Virus record (IMG/VR): IMGVR_UViG_3300048063_000336
Location: 1 to 38,448 of that record
Strand: one strand, 5' to 3'
DNA length: 38,448 nucleotides
Source of the DNA: a virus
In this document: positions 1-7,115 of the stretch, in pieces
How the letters are laid out: every line of letters begins with the position of its first letter
Numbering within the stretch: position 1 is the first letter of the stretch
Position numbers and translations under genes: made by a program
The notes under the pieces: generated by a model
Databases searched by the model: none
Told to the model about the DNA's origin: nothing
The model's input: only the letters and a program-made list of their open reading frames with translations

Positions 1-1
1 G

Positions 2-1429
2 GAGAATGCAGGTCAAGGTGAAATGCGAATGACCCAATTCGAAGTAGAAAATGTTATTGGTCTTTCTCATTCAATGTTCAAACATATTGTTGCCCTTAAT
101 ACTTACACTGAGCCATTCTTATCTCTAAGAGCAAGTGACCAAAGAGAGTTAATTGAAGAACTGTTGGGAATCACAGAACTGTCTCGTAAAGCAGATACGC
201 TCAAAGAAATTTCAAAGAATACTAAAGAGCAAATAAGAGAAGAAGAATATACATTAAAGGCCGCTGAAGATACGAATGCTCGTATTCTAAAGAGTATCAA
301 AGATATTGAACGCAGACAGAAAGTTTGGACTAACAAACAACAGACAGACTTAGAAGCATTAGAAACAGAGTTATCGTCATTGTCACACTTAGATATCGAA
401 TCTGAGTTAAAGAACCACGAGTTACTAGTAACATACAATGAAAATTTGGCTGCCAAAGACCAAGCATCTTCTTGGATTAATAGCATTAAAGCAGACAATA
501 CGAAACAGACTAAACTAATAGAACGTTTAGACAAAGAAATAAAACTAATTGAAGAACATAAGTGCCACGCTTGTGGACAAGAAATACACGATGACAAACA
601 AGAAGAAATATTAGCAAACAAGAACAAACAGAAAGACGAAGCAGTAGAACATCTAACTGGCAACGAAACTTCATTAGAAGAATATGTTGCTGTAATAGAA
701 GAGATTGGTGATATCGGTGATAAACCTAAAACATTTTACGATACACTATCAGATGCTTATCAACATCAAAATTCTGTGGAAAAATTGGCAGAAGCAATTG
801 AGAGTAATAAAAACACAGAAGACCCGTATGCTGACCAGATTGCTGATATGCGTGATAGTGCGTTAGAAGATGTAGACTATGGTCATATGAATACACTAAA
901 CTCGTTATTAGAACACCAAGACTTCTTATTAAAACTACTAACGAACAAAGATAGTTTCATTCGTAAAAAGATTATAGACCAGAACTTAAGTTATCTAAAT
1001 TCTAGGTTAGCACACTACTTAGATAAACTAGGATTACCACACGATGTTGTATTCCAGAGCGACTTGTCAGTAGAGATTACAGAGTTAGGTCGTGACTTAG
1101 ACTTTGACAATCTAAGTAGAGGTGAAAGAAATCGACTTATATTAGGTTTAAGTTGGAGTTTCCGTGATATATTCGAGTCATTATACAGCACAATTAACGT
1201 GTTATTTGTTGATGAATTGATAGATAGCGGAATGGACACGAACGGTGTCGAATCATCACTTGCGATTCTTAAGAAGATGGCAAGAGATGGAAACAGAAGT
1301 GTGTATTTGATTTCACACAAAGACGAATTACAAGGGCGTGTAGAAAGTGTCCTTAATGTAATAAAAGAAAATGGCTTCACAAGTTTTTCCCACGAAGAGG
1401 AAAGCGCCATGTACAAAACACAGGAGTAA
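2..1429 (+). CDS. 46: Recombination endonuclease subunit gp46 (SbcC/Rad50-like ATPase), 5' end outside window
   Basis: Large subunit of the phage gp46/gp47 complex, a Rad50/SbcC-type ATPase that helps resect DNA ends for recombination-dependent replication. The frame is open to the first bases, so the N-terminus with the Walker A loop (roughly 100 residues by comparison with T4 gp46) lies upstream; the ATG at 23 is internal. About 475 residues are visible: a coiled-coil arm, a zinc-hook CHAC (C-x-x-C) near visible residue 188, a second coiled coil, the ABC signature LSRGERNRL near 370, Walker B NVLFVDEL near 400 and an H-loop ISHKD near 437. This order is diagnostic of the family. The next gene starts 4 nt after the stop. 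Confidence 0.93.
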   Translation, partial: ENAGQGEMRMTQFEVENVIGLSHSMFKHIVALNTYTEPFLSLRASDQRELIEELLGITELSRKADTLKEISKNTKEQIREEEYTLKAAEDTNARILKSIKDIERRQKVWTNKQQTDLEALETELSSLSHLDIESELKNHELLVTYNENLAAKDQASSWINSIKADNTKQTKLIERLDKEIKLIEEHKCHACGQEIHDDKQEEILANKNKQKDEAVEHLTGNETSLEEYVAVIEEIGDIGDKPKTFYDTLSDAYQHQNSVEKLAEAIESNKNTEDPYADQIADMRDSALEDVDYGHMNTLNSLLEHQDFLLKLLTNKDSFIRKKIIDQNLSYLNSRLAHYLDKLGLPHDVVFQSDLSVEITELGRDLDFDNLSRGERNRLILGLSWSFRDIFESLYSTINVLFVDELIDSGMDTNGVESSLAILKKMARDGNRSVYLISHKDELQGRVESVLNVIKENGFTSFSHEEESAMYKTQE

Positions 1430-1432
1430 CAT

Positions 1433-1609
1433 ATGAACACAGATTCACAAATCGCAGAAGCAATGGAAACATACTTAGCAGAGAATGCCAAGTTTGAAGA
1501 AAAAGGCGTGAAAGCGTCTGCGGCTCGTGCCAGAAAAGCACTAGGTGATATTGGCAAACTTACGAAAGTTCGTAGAGCAGAAATCCAAGACAAAAAGAAC
1601 AGTATGTAA
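1433..1609 (+). CDS. Small basic histone-H1-like protein (58 aa)
   Basis: A 58-residue lysine/arginine-rich protein that starts 4 nt after the gp46 stop, probably in the same transcript. The N-terminal half is acidic and helical. The C-terminal half carries a basic run, SAARARKALGDIGKLTK then VRRAEIQDKKN. This resembles short phage and bacterial proteins annotated as histone H1/Hc1-like, so DNA or RNA binding is plausible, but that is inference from composition and motif only. The gene is intact, with an ATG start and TAA stop. No strong Shine-Dalgarno is visible apart from CAGGAG overlapping the end of gp46, which suggests translational coupling. Confidence 0.75.
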   Translation: MNTDSQIAEAMETYLAENAKFEEKGVKASAARARKALGDIGKLTKVRRAEIQDKKNSM

Positions 1610-1617
1610 TTGGTTGT

Positions 1618-2202
1618 ATGGAAGAATATATACCAAAATTCTTAGATATGATGTACGACAGCGAGATTGCTAAACATCTCACTATCGAAGAAGTTCGGGA
1701 TGCATTTCATACAAATCAAATTGAAAGTAAAAAACAAGCAAGTCTAGCCTTCGAAGCCGTTAGCAGTAATGCAAATAAAGTTTTGTATATCGGCTCTTGG
1801 CTAGGCTTTCTTACTCGTGTACTGGTTGAGAAATATCCATCTGTGAACTTCTATGAAGTTGATAGGGACACACGATGTAAAGAAGTGAGTGGTAGATTCA
1901 ATTATACATTTAAGAATTATCTTGGGCATCAAAGTGCGAACATCGATGATTTTGAAAGTATTAATGATTTCGATACTATTATTAATCTTAGTTGTGAACA
2001 TATGACTACAGATTGGTATAATAGAATCAAGTCAGGAACACAACTTATCATACAAAGCAACAATTTAGTAATTGATGACCACATTAATAATTGTAAATCA
2101 TTACAGGATTTTAAAAAGAAGTATCCGCTTAAAGAAATAAAGTACAGTAATACACTAAAACTCAATGTTTTCAACAGATTTACATTATCTGGCATAAAAT
2201 AA
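1618..2202 (+). CDS. SAM-dependent methyltransferase-like protein
   Basis: A 194-residue protein with a Rossmann-type SAM-binding start: VLYIGSWLGFLTRVL at about residues 55-69, followed by an acidic strand end (YEVDRDTR) that would hold the SAM ribose. A later strand, INLSCEHM at about 122-129, could be the motif IV region. The substrate cannot be read from the sequence. It follows the histone-like gene by 8 nt, so gp46, the small protein and this gene look like one transcription unit. Similar short methyltransferases are common in marine T4-like phages, where their role is unknown. No Shine-Dalgarno is obvious before the ATG. Confidence 0.6.
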   Translation: MEEYIPKFLDMMYDSEIAKHLTIEEVRDAFHTNQIESKKQASLAFEAVSSNANKVLYIGSWLGFLTRVLVEKYPSVNFYEVDRDTRCKEVSGRFNYTFKNYLGHQSANIDDFESINDFDTIINLSCEHMTTDWYNRIKSGTQLIIQSNNLVIDDHINNCKSLQDFKKKYPLKEIKYSNTLKLNVFNRFTLSGIK

Positions 2203-2231
2203 AAAAATATTAAAAAAACATCAAAAAACGC

Positions 2232-2260
2232 TTGACTTTGGGTTTACAGTATGTTACTAT
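2232..2260 (+). promoter_or_regulatory. sigma70-type promoter for candidate small RNA
   Basis: -35 TTGACT at 2232-2237 and -10 TACTAT at 2255-2260 with 17 nt between; an overlapping TATAAT at 2258-2263 would give 20 nt. No coding gene starts within the next 170 nt, but a folded segment and a terminator follow. Confidence 0.6.
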
Positions 2261-2266
2261 AATAAA

Positions 2267-2439
2267 TATCAGCAGGTTCCTTTGTCTCCTCTAAACCTCT
2301 CTCATCGACATTGGTACTTGTTGCTTCAACCCAAAAAGGGGTTGGGTGGGTTAGACCTTAACGTACCACTCTAAAAAGCACAAAAAGGAAATGTAAGGCG
2401 GGAAACCCAGTAGTAGAAATATTACTGGGTTTTTCTTTT
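2267..2439 (+). ncRNA. Candidate structured small RNA, about 170 nt
   Basis: The segment lies between a sigma70-type promoter and an intrinsic terminator and has no usable reading frame. By eye it folds into a 5' hairpin (AGGTT 2274-2278 with AACCT 2294-2298), a closing stem TGGTAC 2312-2317 with GTACCA 2363-2368, inside which CAACCC 2327-2332 pairs with GGGTTG 2339-2344 around a five-A loop, and then the terminator stem. Transcript ends are inferred from the promoter and terminator. I do not recognise the family. It might instead be a folded 5' leader for the membrane-protein gene at 2471, but the terminator argues for a stand-alone RNA or an attenuator. Confidence 0.55.
2403..2439 (+). terminator. 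Intrinsic terminator of candidate small RNA
   Basis: AAACCCAGTA (2403-2412) pairs perfectly with TACTGGGTTT (2423-2432), a 10 bp stem with a 10-nt loop, followed by a T-rich tail. Confidence 0.8.
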
Positions 2440-2442
2440 GCC

Positions 2443-2449
2443 TAAATAC
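2443..2449 (+). promoter_or_regulatory. Late-type promoter motif (TAAATAC)
   Basis: CTAAATAC directly after the terminator and 22 nt before the next start codon; a variant of the GATAAATAC motif found upstream of the late genes in this window. Confidence 0.45.
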
Positions 2450-2470
2450 TTATATCTTAGGGAGAGTTAA

Positions 2471-2725
2471 ATGATGTCACCAAAAACAATCGAAAGAGTA
2501 AAATGGCTTGCTACATTTATGTTTGTATGTGCGGGAACATTGATATCTATTAATATTCCTGAATCAAAATACGCATTTCCGTTATTTGCAACAGGACATA
2601 TCATAGCAATCTATGTGTTTGTGACATTGAGAGATAAACCACTAATTGTACAAAATATATTTTTCTTATGTATTGATGTGATAGGAATATATCAGTGGTT
2701 AATAGCGCCTACACTTTCTTCTTAA
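2471..2725 (+). CDS. Small three-helix membrane protein
   Basis: 84 residues with three predicted membrane helices (about 11-28, 35-52 and 58-79) and a short cytoplasmic N-terminus KTIERVK, so an inner-membrane protein. The last helix contains QNIFFLCIDVIGIYQW, a pattern like the Q-N-x-x-F...N-x-x-G-I-Y-x-W motif seen in short bacterial membrane proteins; a function cannot be assigned. Start choice is supported by GGAGAG 7 nt before the ATG. Its 3' end overlaps the tail of the convergent GIY-YIG gene by 17 bp. Late-type promoter motif 22 nt upstream. Confidence 0.6.
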   Translation: MMSPKTIERVKWLATFMFVCAGTLISINIPESKYAFPLFATGHIIAIYVFVTLRDKPLIVQNIFFLCIDVIGIYQWLIAPTLSS

Positions 2726-3146
2726 CGCTTTTTAGATATTCAGTAAGAATCTTCGAACTTCCTACTCGGACATTGATAATGCCATTATAGTACTCATCTG
2801 TTTCAAGTACTCTGCGGTCAAACTGTTCTTTGGCTTCTACATAACTTAACGCACCACGACTCGGACAATAATGTAAGATTTCACGTGAAAACTTATCGGG
2901 GCCTAATTTTTTTACATCGGCATTCAAGTGGTCAGAAGAACCCCAATATGTTCTCCAATCGCTTTCTTTATAACCACGTCTTTTGTTCTTTCTTCCTTTA
3001 AGTGGTGGTTTAGTGGTTTTAAATCTTGCTAACTTCTTACCCACGTACTTTTTGTTATTCGTAAGATTCGTAATAAGATACACAAATCCCTCAACATCTT
3101 CAGGTAATTCATTTACGACTTTATTATTATATGTCCATTCACTCAT
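2709..3146 (-). CDS. GIY-YIG family endonuclease-like protein
   Basis: 145 residues. The N-terminal part carries the GIY-YIG signature in the form FVYLI at 21-25 and KYVGKK at 33-38, followed by a basic stretch rich in K/R (39-58) and, near the C-terminus, ALSYVEAKEQFD, which could supply the catalytic glutamate. GIY-YIG enzymes are single-domain nucleases; phage versions include homing enzymes of the Seg type. No separate DNA-binding domain is visible, so it may be a conserved phage nuclease and not a homing enzyme. It is convergent with the membrane-protein gene, and lies downstream of the large minus-strand RNA, so read-through expression is possible. A perfect palindrome sits 25-45 nt before its start. 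Confidence 0.7.
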   Translation of the reverse strand: MSEWTYNNKVVNELPEDVEGFVYLITNLTNNKKYVGKKLARFKTTKPPLKGRKNKRRGYKESDWRTYWGSSDHLNADVKKLGPDKFSREILHYCPSRGALSYVEAKEQFDRRVLETDEYYNGIINVRVGSSKILTEYLKSVKKKV

Positions 3147-3170
3147 TATTGTCTCATTGTTTATATCTTA

Positions 3171-3190
3171 ATTAGGTCTAAAGACCTAAT
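3171..3190. other. Palindrome upstream of GIY-YIG gene
   Basis: ATTAGGTCT and AGACCTAAT are exact inverted copies separated by 2 nt. In RNA this would be a compact hairpin without a U-tract; in DNA it could be an operator. It ends 25 nt before the start codon of the minus-strand gene. Confidence 0.45.
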
Positions 3191-3299
3191 ATCATCAGAA
3201 ATTTCTTTTCGTTCCACTCAAAGAAGATTTCCTCGATATTTATTTCTTCCATATAATTATATATCTATATTATAAAACCATTATTTTATTACTTGTTCA

Positions 3300-3784
3300 G
3301 TTTGGAAGACACAATTGCCCATCCCTGGACAATTGCGAATGAAACTTGTTCTTGTTCATCAGATTCTATGTCTAAGTTAGCCGCTAGTTACGGCGAGGTC
3401 GGTTGGCGATTCCCTCTTAACTTAGTATTGCGTCTTTCGACCCAACGGCACTTTGAATAATCCACATAGAATAAAATATCATCAAAGTTGGTAGTGCTTT
3501 AAAACCTACCCGCGGTTTGTACATTTCTGTACGGTAAATACTAGTCATTCAATTACCTTTAGAGTAACGAATGTTTTGATACAAACAGTTCTTGTGGTTA
3601 ACGAGAAGCAGTGACGGAGTTCATCCCATCTTATCCGAACGTATGTATAATATACGCCCTCAATCCCGAGTCGGCAACCCGACTAACAGTTCCACTATGT
3701 ATTGGTTTATTGTAATCATTATTAGCCTTTGGGGATTTATATTAGAATTAAAAATTGTTTTTGAATCGATTTGTATTAGTTATG
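3300..3784 (-). ncRNA. Large structured non-coding RNA
   Basis: About 500 nt on the minus strand with no reading frame, starting just after a strong sigma70-type promoter. Stems found by eye (5' to 3', plus coordinates): 3684-3679/3674-3669 with GTTG loop; 3656-3652/3644-3640, 7-nt loop; 3573-3564/3556-3546; 3532-3528/3523-3519 closed by a GAAA tetraloop; 3510-3506/3494-3490; a 9-bp long-range stem 3472-3464/3371-3363; inside it 3445-3439/3434-3428 with a second GAAA tetraloop; and an 8-bp stem 3425-3418/3379-3372 that closes a compact three-way junction of hairpins 3416-3395 and 3394-3380. A final hairpin 3337-3327/3320-3310 has two G.U pairs that would be A.C on the other strand, which fixes the orientation. 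The 3' end is not defined. Size and phage context recall the large phage RNAs GOLLD and ROOL, but no homology could be tested. Confidence 0.7.
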
Positions 3785-3790
3785 TTGAAC

Positions 3791-3819
3791 ATACTAACAC
3801 AACGAAAAGGGGATGTCAA
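3791..3819 (-). promoter_or_regulatory. Strong sigma70-type promoter, minus strand
   Basis: Consensus TTGACA (3819-3814) and TAGTAT (3796-3791) with exactly 17 nt between. It lies 29 nt past the end of the gp51-like frame, and the only thing downstream for 500 nt is the structured RNA. Confidence 0.75.
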
Positions 3820-3847
3820 CCCTTTTTGCAACTTTTTTTATATTTTT

Positions 3848-4081
3848 TTATAAAATAGGTGTTCCAGCGTTTTTACTGAGTTCAAAGTTGTCTTGTACTA
3901 TCTCATTTAGGTATTCTATGTGATTAGCCGGCATCTCGTGGAGTTCTGATATACTTACGCCCCCTCTCATATACCAAGATAGTTTATATAGAGTTTTGTG
4001 TAGATTATCAAGTTTTTTTAGATAAGACTCTTGCTTTTCTACTATTTCTTCGCCGCTGGCAGTCTTTAACCAGCCGAGGAA
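3848..4081 (-). CDS. 51: gp51-like baseplate hub assembly segment, read by -1 frameshift from gp26
   Basis: A 77-residue frame that begins inside the end of gp26, in the -1 frame, and has no start codon at a plausible place: the frame opens only at 4099 and its first ATG (3970) would give 40 residues and remove half of the conserved part. Its C-terminal part, WYMRGGVSISELHEM...HIEYLNEIVQDNFELSKNAGTPIL, resembles the short gp51 hub-assembly proteins of T4-like cyanophages as I remember them. With the A AAU UUU slip site at 4087-4081 the product is a gp26-gp51 fusion of about 354 residues (277 + 77). Its likely role is as an assembly chaperone for the baseplate hub or tape measure, made in small amount relative to gp26. 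Confidence 0.7.
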   Translation of the reverse strand, partial: FLGWLKTASGEEIVEKQESYLKKLDNLHKTLYKLSWYMRGGVSISELHEMPANHIEYLNEIVQDNFELSKNAGTPIL

Positions 4082-4087
4082 AAATTT
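4055..4087 (-). promoter_or_regulatory. Programmed -1 ribosomal frameshift signal
   Basis: In the gp26 frame the codons read gtA AAT TTT: a canonical X XXY YYZ heptamer A AAU UUU at 4087-4081. After a 6-nt spacer, GCTGG (4074-4070) pairs with CCAGC (4059-4055) around a 10-nt loop that contains the gp26 stop codon. Slippage by -1 enters the gp51-like frame exactly. Confidence 0.75.
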
Positions 4088-4911
4088 ACAGGGTTCATCT
4101 CAAACTTTATCTTATCTTTGTGATTACACGATTCACAGGCAAACTCAAAGGTTGTCAAGTCTTCGGGTCTTTTAGTTACAAGTTCTACCTTATCATTGAC
4201 TTCTTTTATAACTGTTGCTGGTACATTGTTCATAAACTCCATAATCATTTCTTTATCTTTGACAACTTCATCTGGTGTTTCAATTTTGTCAATGGCATTT
4301 ATTAACAGGTCCACGTTTTGTTTTGAAACCTTTCTAAAACTAATCGCAAACTGCTTTGCTAGTTCCATTTCAGTTATTTCGTTGTCGCCTACTGCTTGAA
4401 TACTTTGTAAAATACGTTGTTGTTCAACATCAATCAATGCTAGTCTTGTCATACTTTCTATTTTCGGAGGAGTAATATGAATTTTTAAGTCTCCGTGTTC
4501 AATAGGGTCAACTTTGTCTATTTCTGGAAACTTTTCAAGGACATTGTTTATGTCTATGTTATATTCTGCTTGTTCTTCACATTCAGAACAAGTATGTAAA
4601 TGTGTAATAGTTTTTCCATATGTTGCATATTTTATCGCTAAGAATAGTAAGTCAGCATCTATGTTACATAATTCTCTAGGGTCTGGAATTGACGGAACAC
4701 AACTTTTTATAACATTCATCAAGGCTTCACCATTAAGAAGAGCATCTGGATTTTGCATTGATATCTCATCAATAGCAGTCATAGGCATGATAGGAATTTC
4801 ATCTAATATTGTTTTAGGAATTTCCGGATTAAATCTGCCGCCAGTAGGAATTTGTACATAAATCGTTGGTTTACGAAAGTACTTAGATAATGGATTTAGT
4901 TTTTCGCTCAT
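4066..4911 (-). CDS. 26: Baseplate hub subunit gp26
   Basis: 281 residues, a member of the T4 gp26 baseplate-hub family as judged by its N-terminal half (PTIYVQIPTGG, then the SxPDPRELC-like region near 74-82). Two cysteine pairs, C108-x-x-C111 and C259-x-x-C262, could form a split zinc ribbon; T4 gp26 is shorter. A purine-rich AAAGGAAAT precedes the ATG. The final codons hold the -1 slip site, so most ribosomes would stop at 4066 and a minority continue into the gp51-like frame. The gene is divergent from the tape-measure-like gene at 5033, with a late-type promoter motif on its own strand at 4986-4993. Confidence 0.75.
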   Translation of the reverse strand: MSEKLNPLSKYFRKPTIYVQIPTGGRFNPEIPKTILDEIPIMPMTAIDEISMQNPDALLNGEALMNVIKSCVPSIPDPRELCNIDADLLFLAIKYATYGKTITHLHTCSECEEQAEYNIDINNVLEKFPEIDKVDPIEHGDLKIHITPPKIESMTRLALIDVEQQRILQSIQAVGDNEITEMELAKQFAISFRKVSKQNVDLLINAIDKIETPDEVVKDKEMIMEFMNNVPATVIKEVNDKVELVTKRPEDLTTFEFACESCNHKDKIKFEMNPVNFSSAG

Positions 4912-4923
4912 TTTATTTCCTTT

Positions 4924-4932
4924 GATAAATAC
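4924..4932 (+). promoter_or_regulatory. Late-type promoter motif GATAAATAC
   Basis: Exact GATAAATAC on the plus strand, 100 nt before the tape-measure-like gene. It points toward the minus-strand motif at 4986-4993, so the two leaders would overlap. Confidence 0.5.
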
Positions 4933-4985
4933 AGTATAAGTTAATTAATTGGATAATTAAGTATGAATATAATTATCTTCATTAA

Positions 4986-4993
4986 TATTTATC
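4986..4993 (-). promoter_or_regulatory. Late-type promoter motif GATAAATA
   Basis: GATAAATA read on the minus strand, about 75 nt before gp26. Confidence 0.45.
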
Positions 4994-5032
4994 TTTAATA
5001 ATAACTACGAAGTTTTAGAATAGAGAGTACTA

Positions 5033-7093
5033 ATGGCAACAGACGAACAAAATGTTTATATAACGGGCTCCAGTCTAGCAGATTGGAGTACAGAAGCAAC
5101 TCAGGCACAAATTGCGGGTAGTTTAAAGCAGATTCAAGCAGATGGTAATGCCATGATTAGAATGCTAACTCATATTGCTAACGGAACAAAGATATCAGCA
5201 AAAGAACTCAAACAAGCCAAAGATTCAGTTAGAACAGGTAATAGAAATGAAGCAGTTAATAACAAAAAAGAACAAGCACGAGATAACCGAGTTATTAACA
5301 GTCAACAAAAAATAGCAAGTTCTGGTCTTGCTACTCTGTCCGCTATATCAGGATTAAGGTCAGACACACTTGATGTTGAGAGAAGACAGAAAAAGAGAGA
5401 TGAGTACTTTCAAGCATTACAAAAACAAGGTTTTACCGATGATGCCGCTGGAAAGGCAGCCGACAGAAAAATACAGATGGACCTTTATAGTAGAATAGGC
5501 GGGGTTCTGGCAGGGTTCACTGCTAGTGTTACAGGACTTGTCGAGGCAGGTTTCGCTGGAGTAGAAAAGGGATATGCAGAGAGATTTGCAATGGTTGCCG
5601 AAATGAGACAAGCGGGATTACTGGGAAAAATGGACGACACTGAAGCGGGTTTTATATCGTTATCAAAAACTATATCAGCAACGAATTTCACTTTTGGCGA
5701 AGCATCAGAATTCACTAAAGAATTTGCTAGAGCAGTTGGTGTAATCGGCGTTAAGTCAGCATTACAATTTTCTGAATCAGTTGCCTCTACTACTGGCATG
5801 GATTTTATGAGAAAATATGCATTAGAATTTGGTCAAGTTGCCAACATCGCTGGAGAATATATCGACTCACTAAGAATAGGTGGACAACTTAGTACTATGA
5901 GTGATAAAGATATGAGGTCTGGAATGAATGATTTTATGTCTAATGTAGAAATGACTTCAAATGTATTAAAAATCTCAATGGAAGAAGCGGCGGCATTAAT
6001 GAAAAAAGCAATCGGTCCAACTGATGTAGCATTGATGGCAATGTTACCTGAAGAACAAAGAAAAGCGATTGAGGCTGGATTCCAATCAGTAAATGCACAA
6101 GGTAATCCTATGTCAGAAACACTCGCAAAAAGATTAGCGGCGGGTAGCAGAGGCGCATTCTTACAGACAGCAGAATACCAAGAGATGGCACAAACTGCAC
6201 CAGGACGAGAAGTTCTTAATTTCGTTGAACAAATGGCAAATACATTAGAAACAGGGTCAAACGAAGATTTTCAGTCAGCACTAGCACAGGGATTTCCAGA
6301 ACTTGCAACCAGTCTTATTGAAATGACAAGAGGAACGGGCGTAGGAGTTCAATTACTTAACGACCCACAATTAGCAGGGATGGTTGGTTCGATTATCGAA
6401 GCATCACAGAACTACGGTGGCGACAGAGGAGCCGATGCTGGCACTACTGCGGGTGCAAGACAAGATGCAGAAGGAACACTTATACAACAGCAAATACAAA
6501 TAAGAGAAGCACTTGTGTTAAGTGAAGCGGCAATGAATACGCATATGGAAAACTTTATTGATGACATGATGGACATAAATGTGGCTCAGTTACAATTAGC
6601 AAGAGAAGTAGCAATAACATTAGAGACAATGTCCGGAATTACTGGGATAACAAATGAAGTTAGAACTTTTCTAACAACACTCAAAGATAAATCATTATCT
6701 GCTATTCTTTCAACACTTCCGGGTGAGGCTAGTCCTGAGTTACAAGCGTTATTAGATGCACAAAGTGGATATACTAGTCAAATTCTGAGCGATAGTGGGT
6801 CCAGAGAACTAGACAGTGACTTCGACAAAAAAATGATAGGATTTACCGAGAGGCTTGAGAGTATAAAAGAAGATTATGGTAACGAGACTATCGGAAAAAA
6901 TGAGAGAGACGAACAAATCAAAGAATTACTTATCAGTTTTCAGATGCAGTCTAAACTTACAGAAGCGATGTTGATAGCAAATAAAGAAGCAATCACGGCA
7001 GGCTCCGAAAAAGAATCAACTTGGGAACAAAATGTTCAGGATATTGCCAAATTCGCAGGTGAGTTGAATAAGTTCACAAAGAAAATGGATTAA
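5033..7093 (+). CDS. Probable tail tape-measure / baseplate hub protein (gp29-like)
   Basis: 686 residues, mostly helical, with a polar N-terminus, a basic coiled-coil-like region (about 60-145) and one glycine/alanine-rich hydrophobic stretch (about 155-177, IGGVLAGFTASVTGLVEAGF) like the membrane-active segment of tape-measure proteins. No enzymatic motif is seen. The identification rests on this architecture, its size and its position beside gp26/gp51, whose T4 counterparts are needed for hub assembly around the gp29 tape measure. GAGAG lies 7-11 nt before the ATG. It could alternatively be another large hub or internal head protein, since no direct sequence match to gp29 could be made. 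Confidence 0.5.
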   Translation: MATDEQNVYITGSSLADWSTEATQAQIAGSLKQIQADGNAMIRMLTHIANGTKISAKELKQAKDSVRTGNRNEAVNNKKEQARDNRVINSQQKIASSGLATLSAISGLRSDTLDVERRQKKRDEYFQALQKQGFTDDAAGKAADRKIQMDLYSRIGGVLAGFTASVTGLVEAGFAGVEKGYAERFAMVAEMRQAGLLGKMDDTEAGFISLSKTISATNFTFGEASEFTKEFARAVGVIGVKSALQFSESVASTTGMDFMRKYALEFGQVANIAGEYIDSLRIGGQLSTMSDKDMRSGMNDFMSNVEMTSNVLKISMEEAAALMKKAIGPTDVALMAMLPEEQRKAIEAGFQSVNAQGNPMSETLAKRLAAGSRGAFLQTAEYQEMAQTAPGREVLNFVEQMANTLETGSNEDFQSALAQGFPELATSLIEMTRGTGVGVQLLNDPQLAGMVGSIIEASQNYGGDRGADAGTTAGARQDAEGTLIQQQIQIREALVLSEAAMNTHMENFIDDMMDINVAQLQLAREVAITLETMSGITGITNEVRTFLTTLKDKSLSAILSTLPGEASPELQALLDAQSGYTSQILSDSGSRELDSDFDKKMIGFTERLESIKEDYGNETIGKNERDEQIKELLISFQMQSKLTEAMLIANKEAITAGSEKESTWEQNVQDIAKFAGELNKFTKKMD

Positions 7094-7115
7094 GAAAAGA
7101 AATAGGAATATAGGG

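Noticed and set aside
3178-3252. 24-codon minus-strand frame MEEINIEEIFFEW...
   Set aside because: Too short, no clear ribosome site and ends inside the palindrome; it may be part of the RNA's AT-rich flank.
3533-3541. GGTAAATAC late-like motif within the large RNA
   Set aside because: On the plus strand no gene follows; it is part of the flank of the GAAA-capped hairpin on the minus strand.
3640-3656. 5-bp stem with 7-nt loop resembling a tRNA anticodon arm (UAU)
   Set aside because: No D arm, T arm (GTTCRANNC) or acceptor stem could be placed around it, so not called a tRNA.
3300-3784. Large RNA as a group I intron, tmRNA or RNase P RNA
   Set aside because: No recognisable catalytic-core motifs, no interrupted exons and no CCA-ending tRNA-like domain were seen; kept as unclassified.
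3592-3858. Plus-strand 88-codon frame
   Set aside because: Lies antisense to the structured RNA and its promoter, has no ribosome site, and its composition is unlike its neighbours.
3848-3970. Independent gp51 start at the ATG at 3970-3968 (minus strand)
   Set aside because: It would give only 40 residues, no Shine-Dalgarno precedes it, and it discards the in-frame sequence that the slip site joins to gp26.
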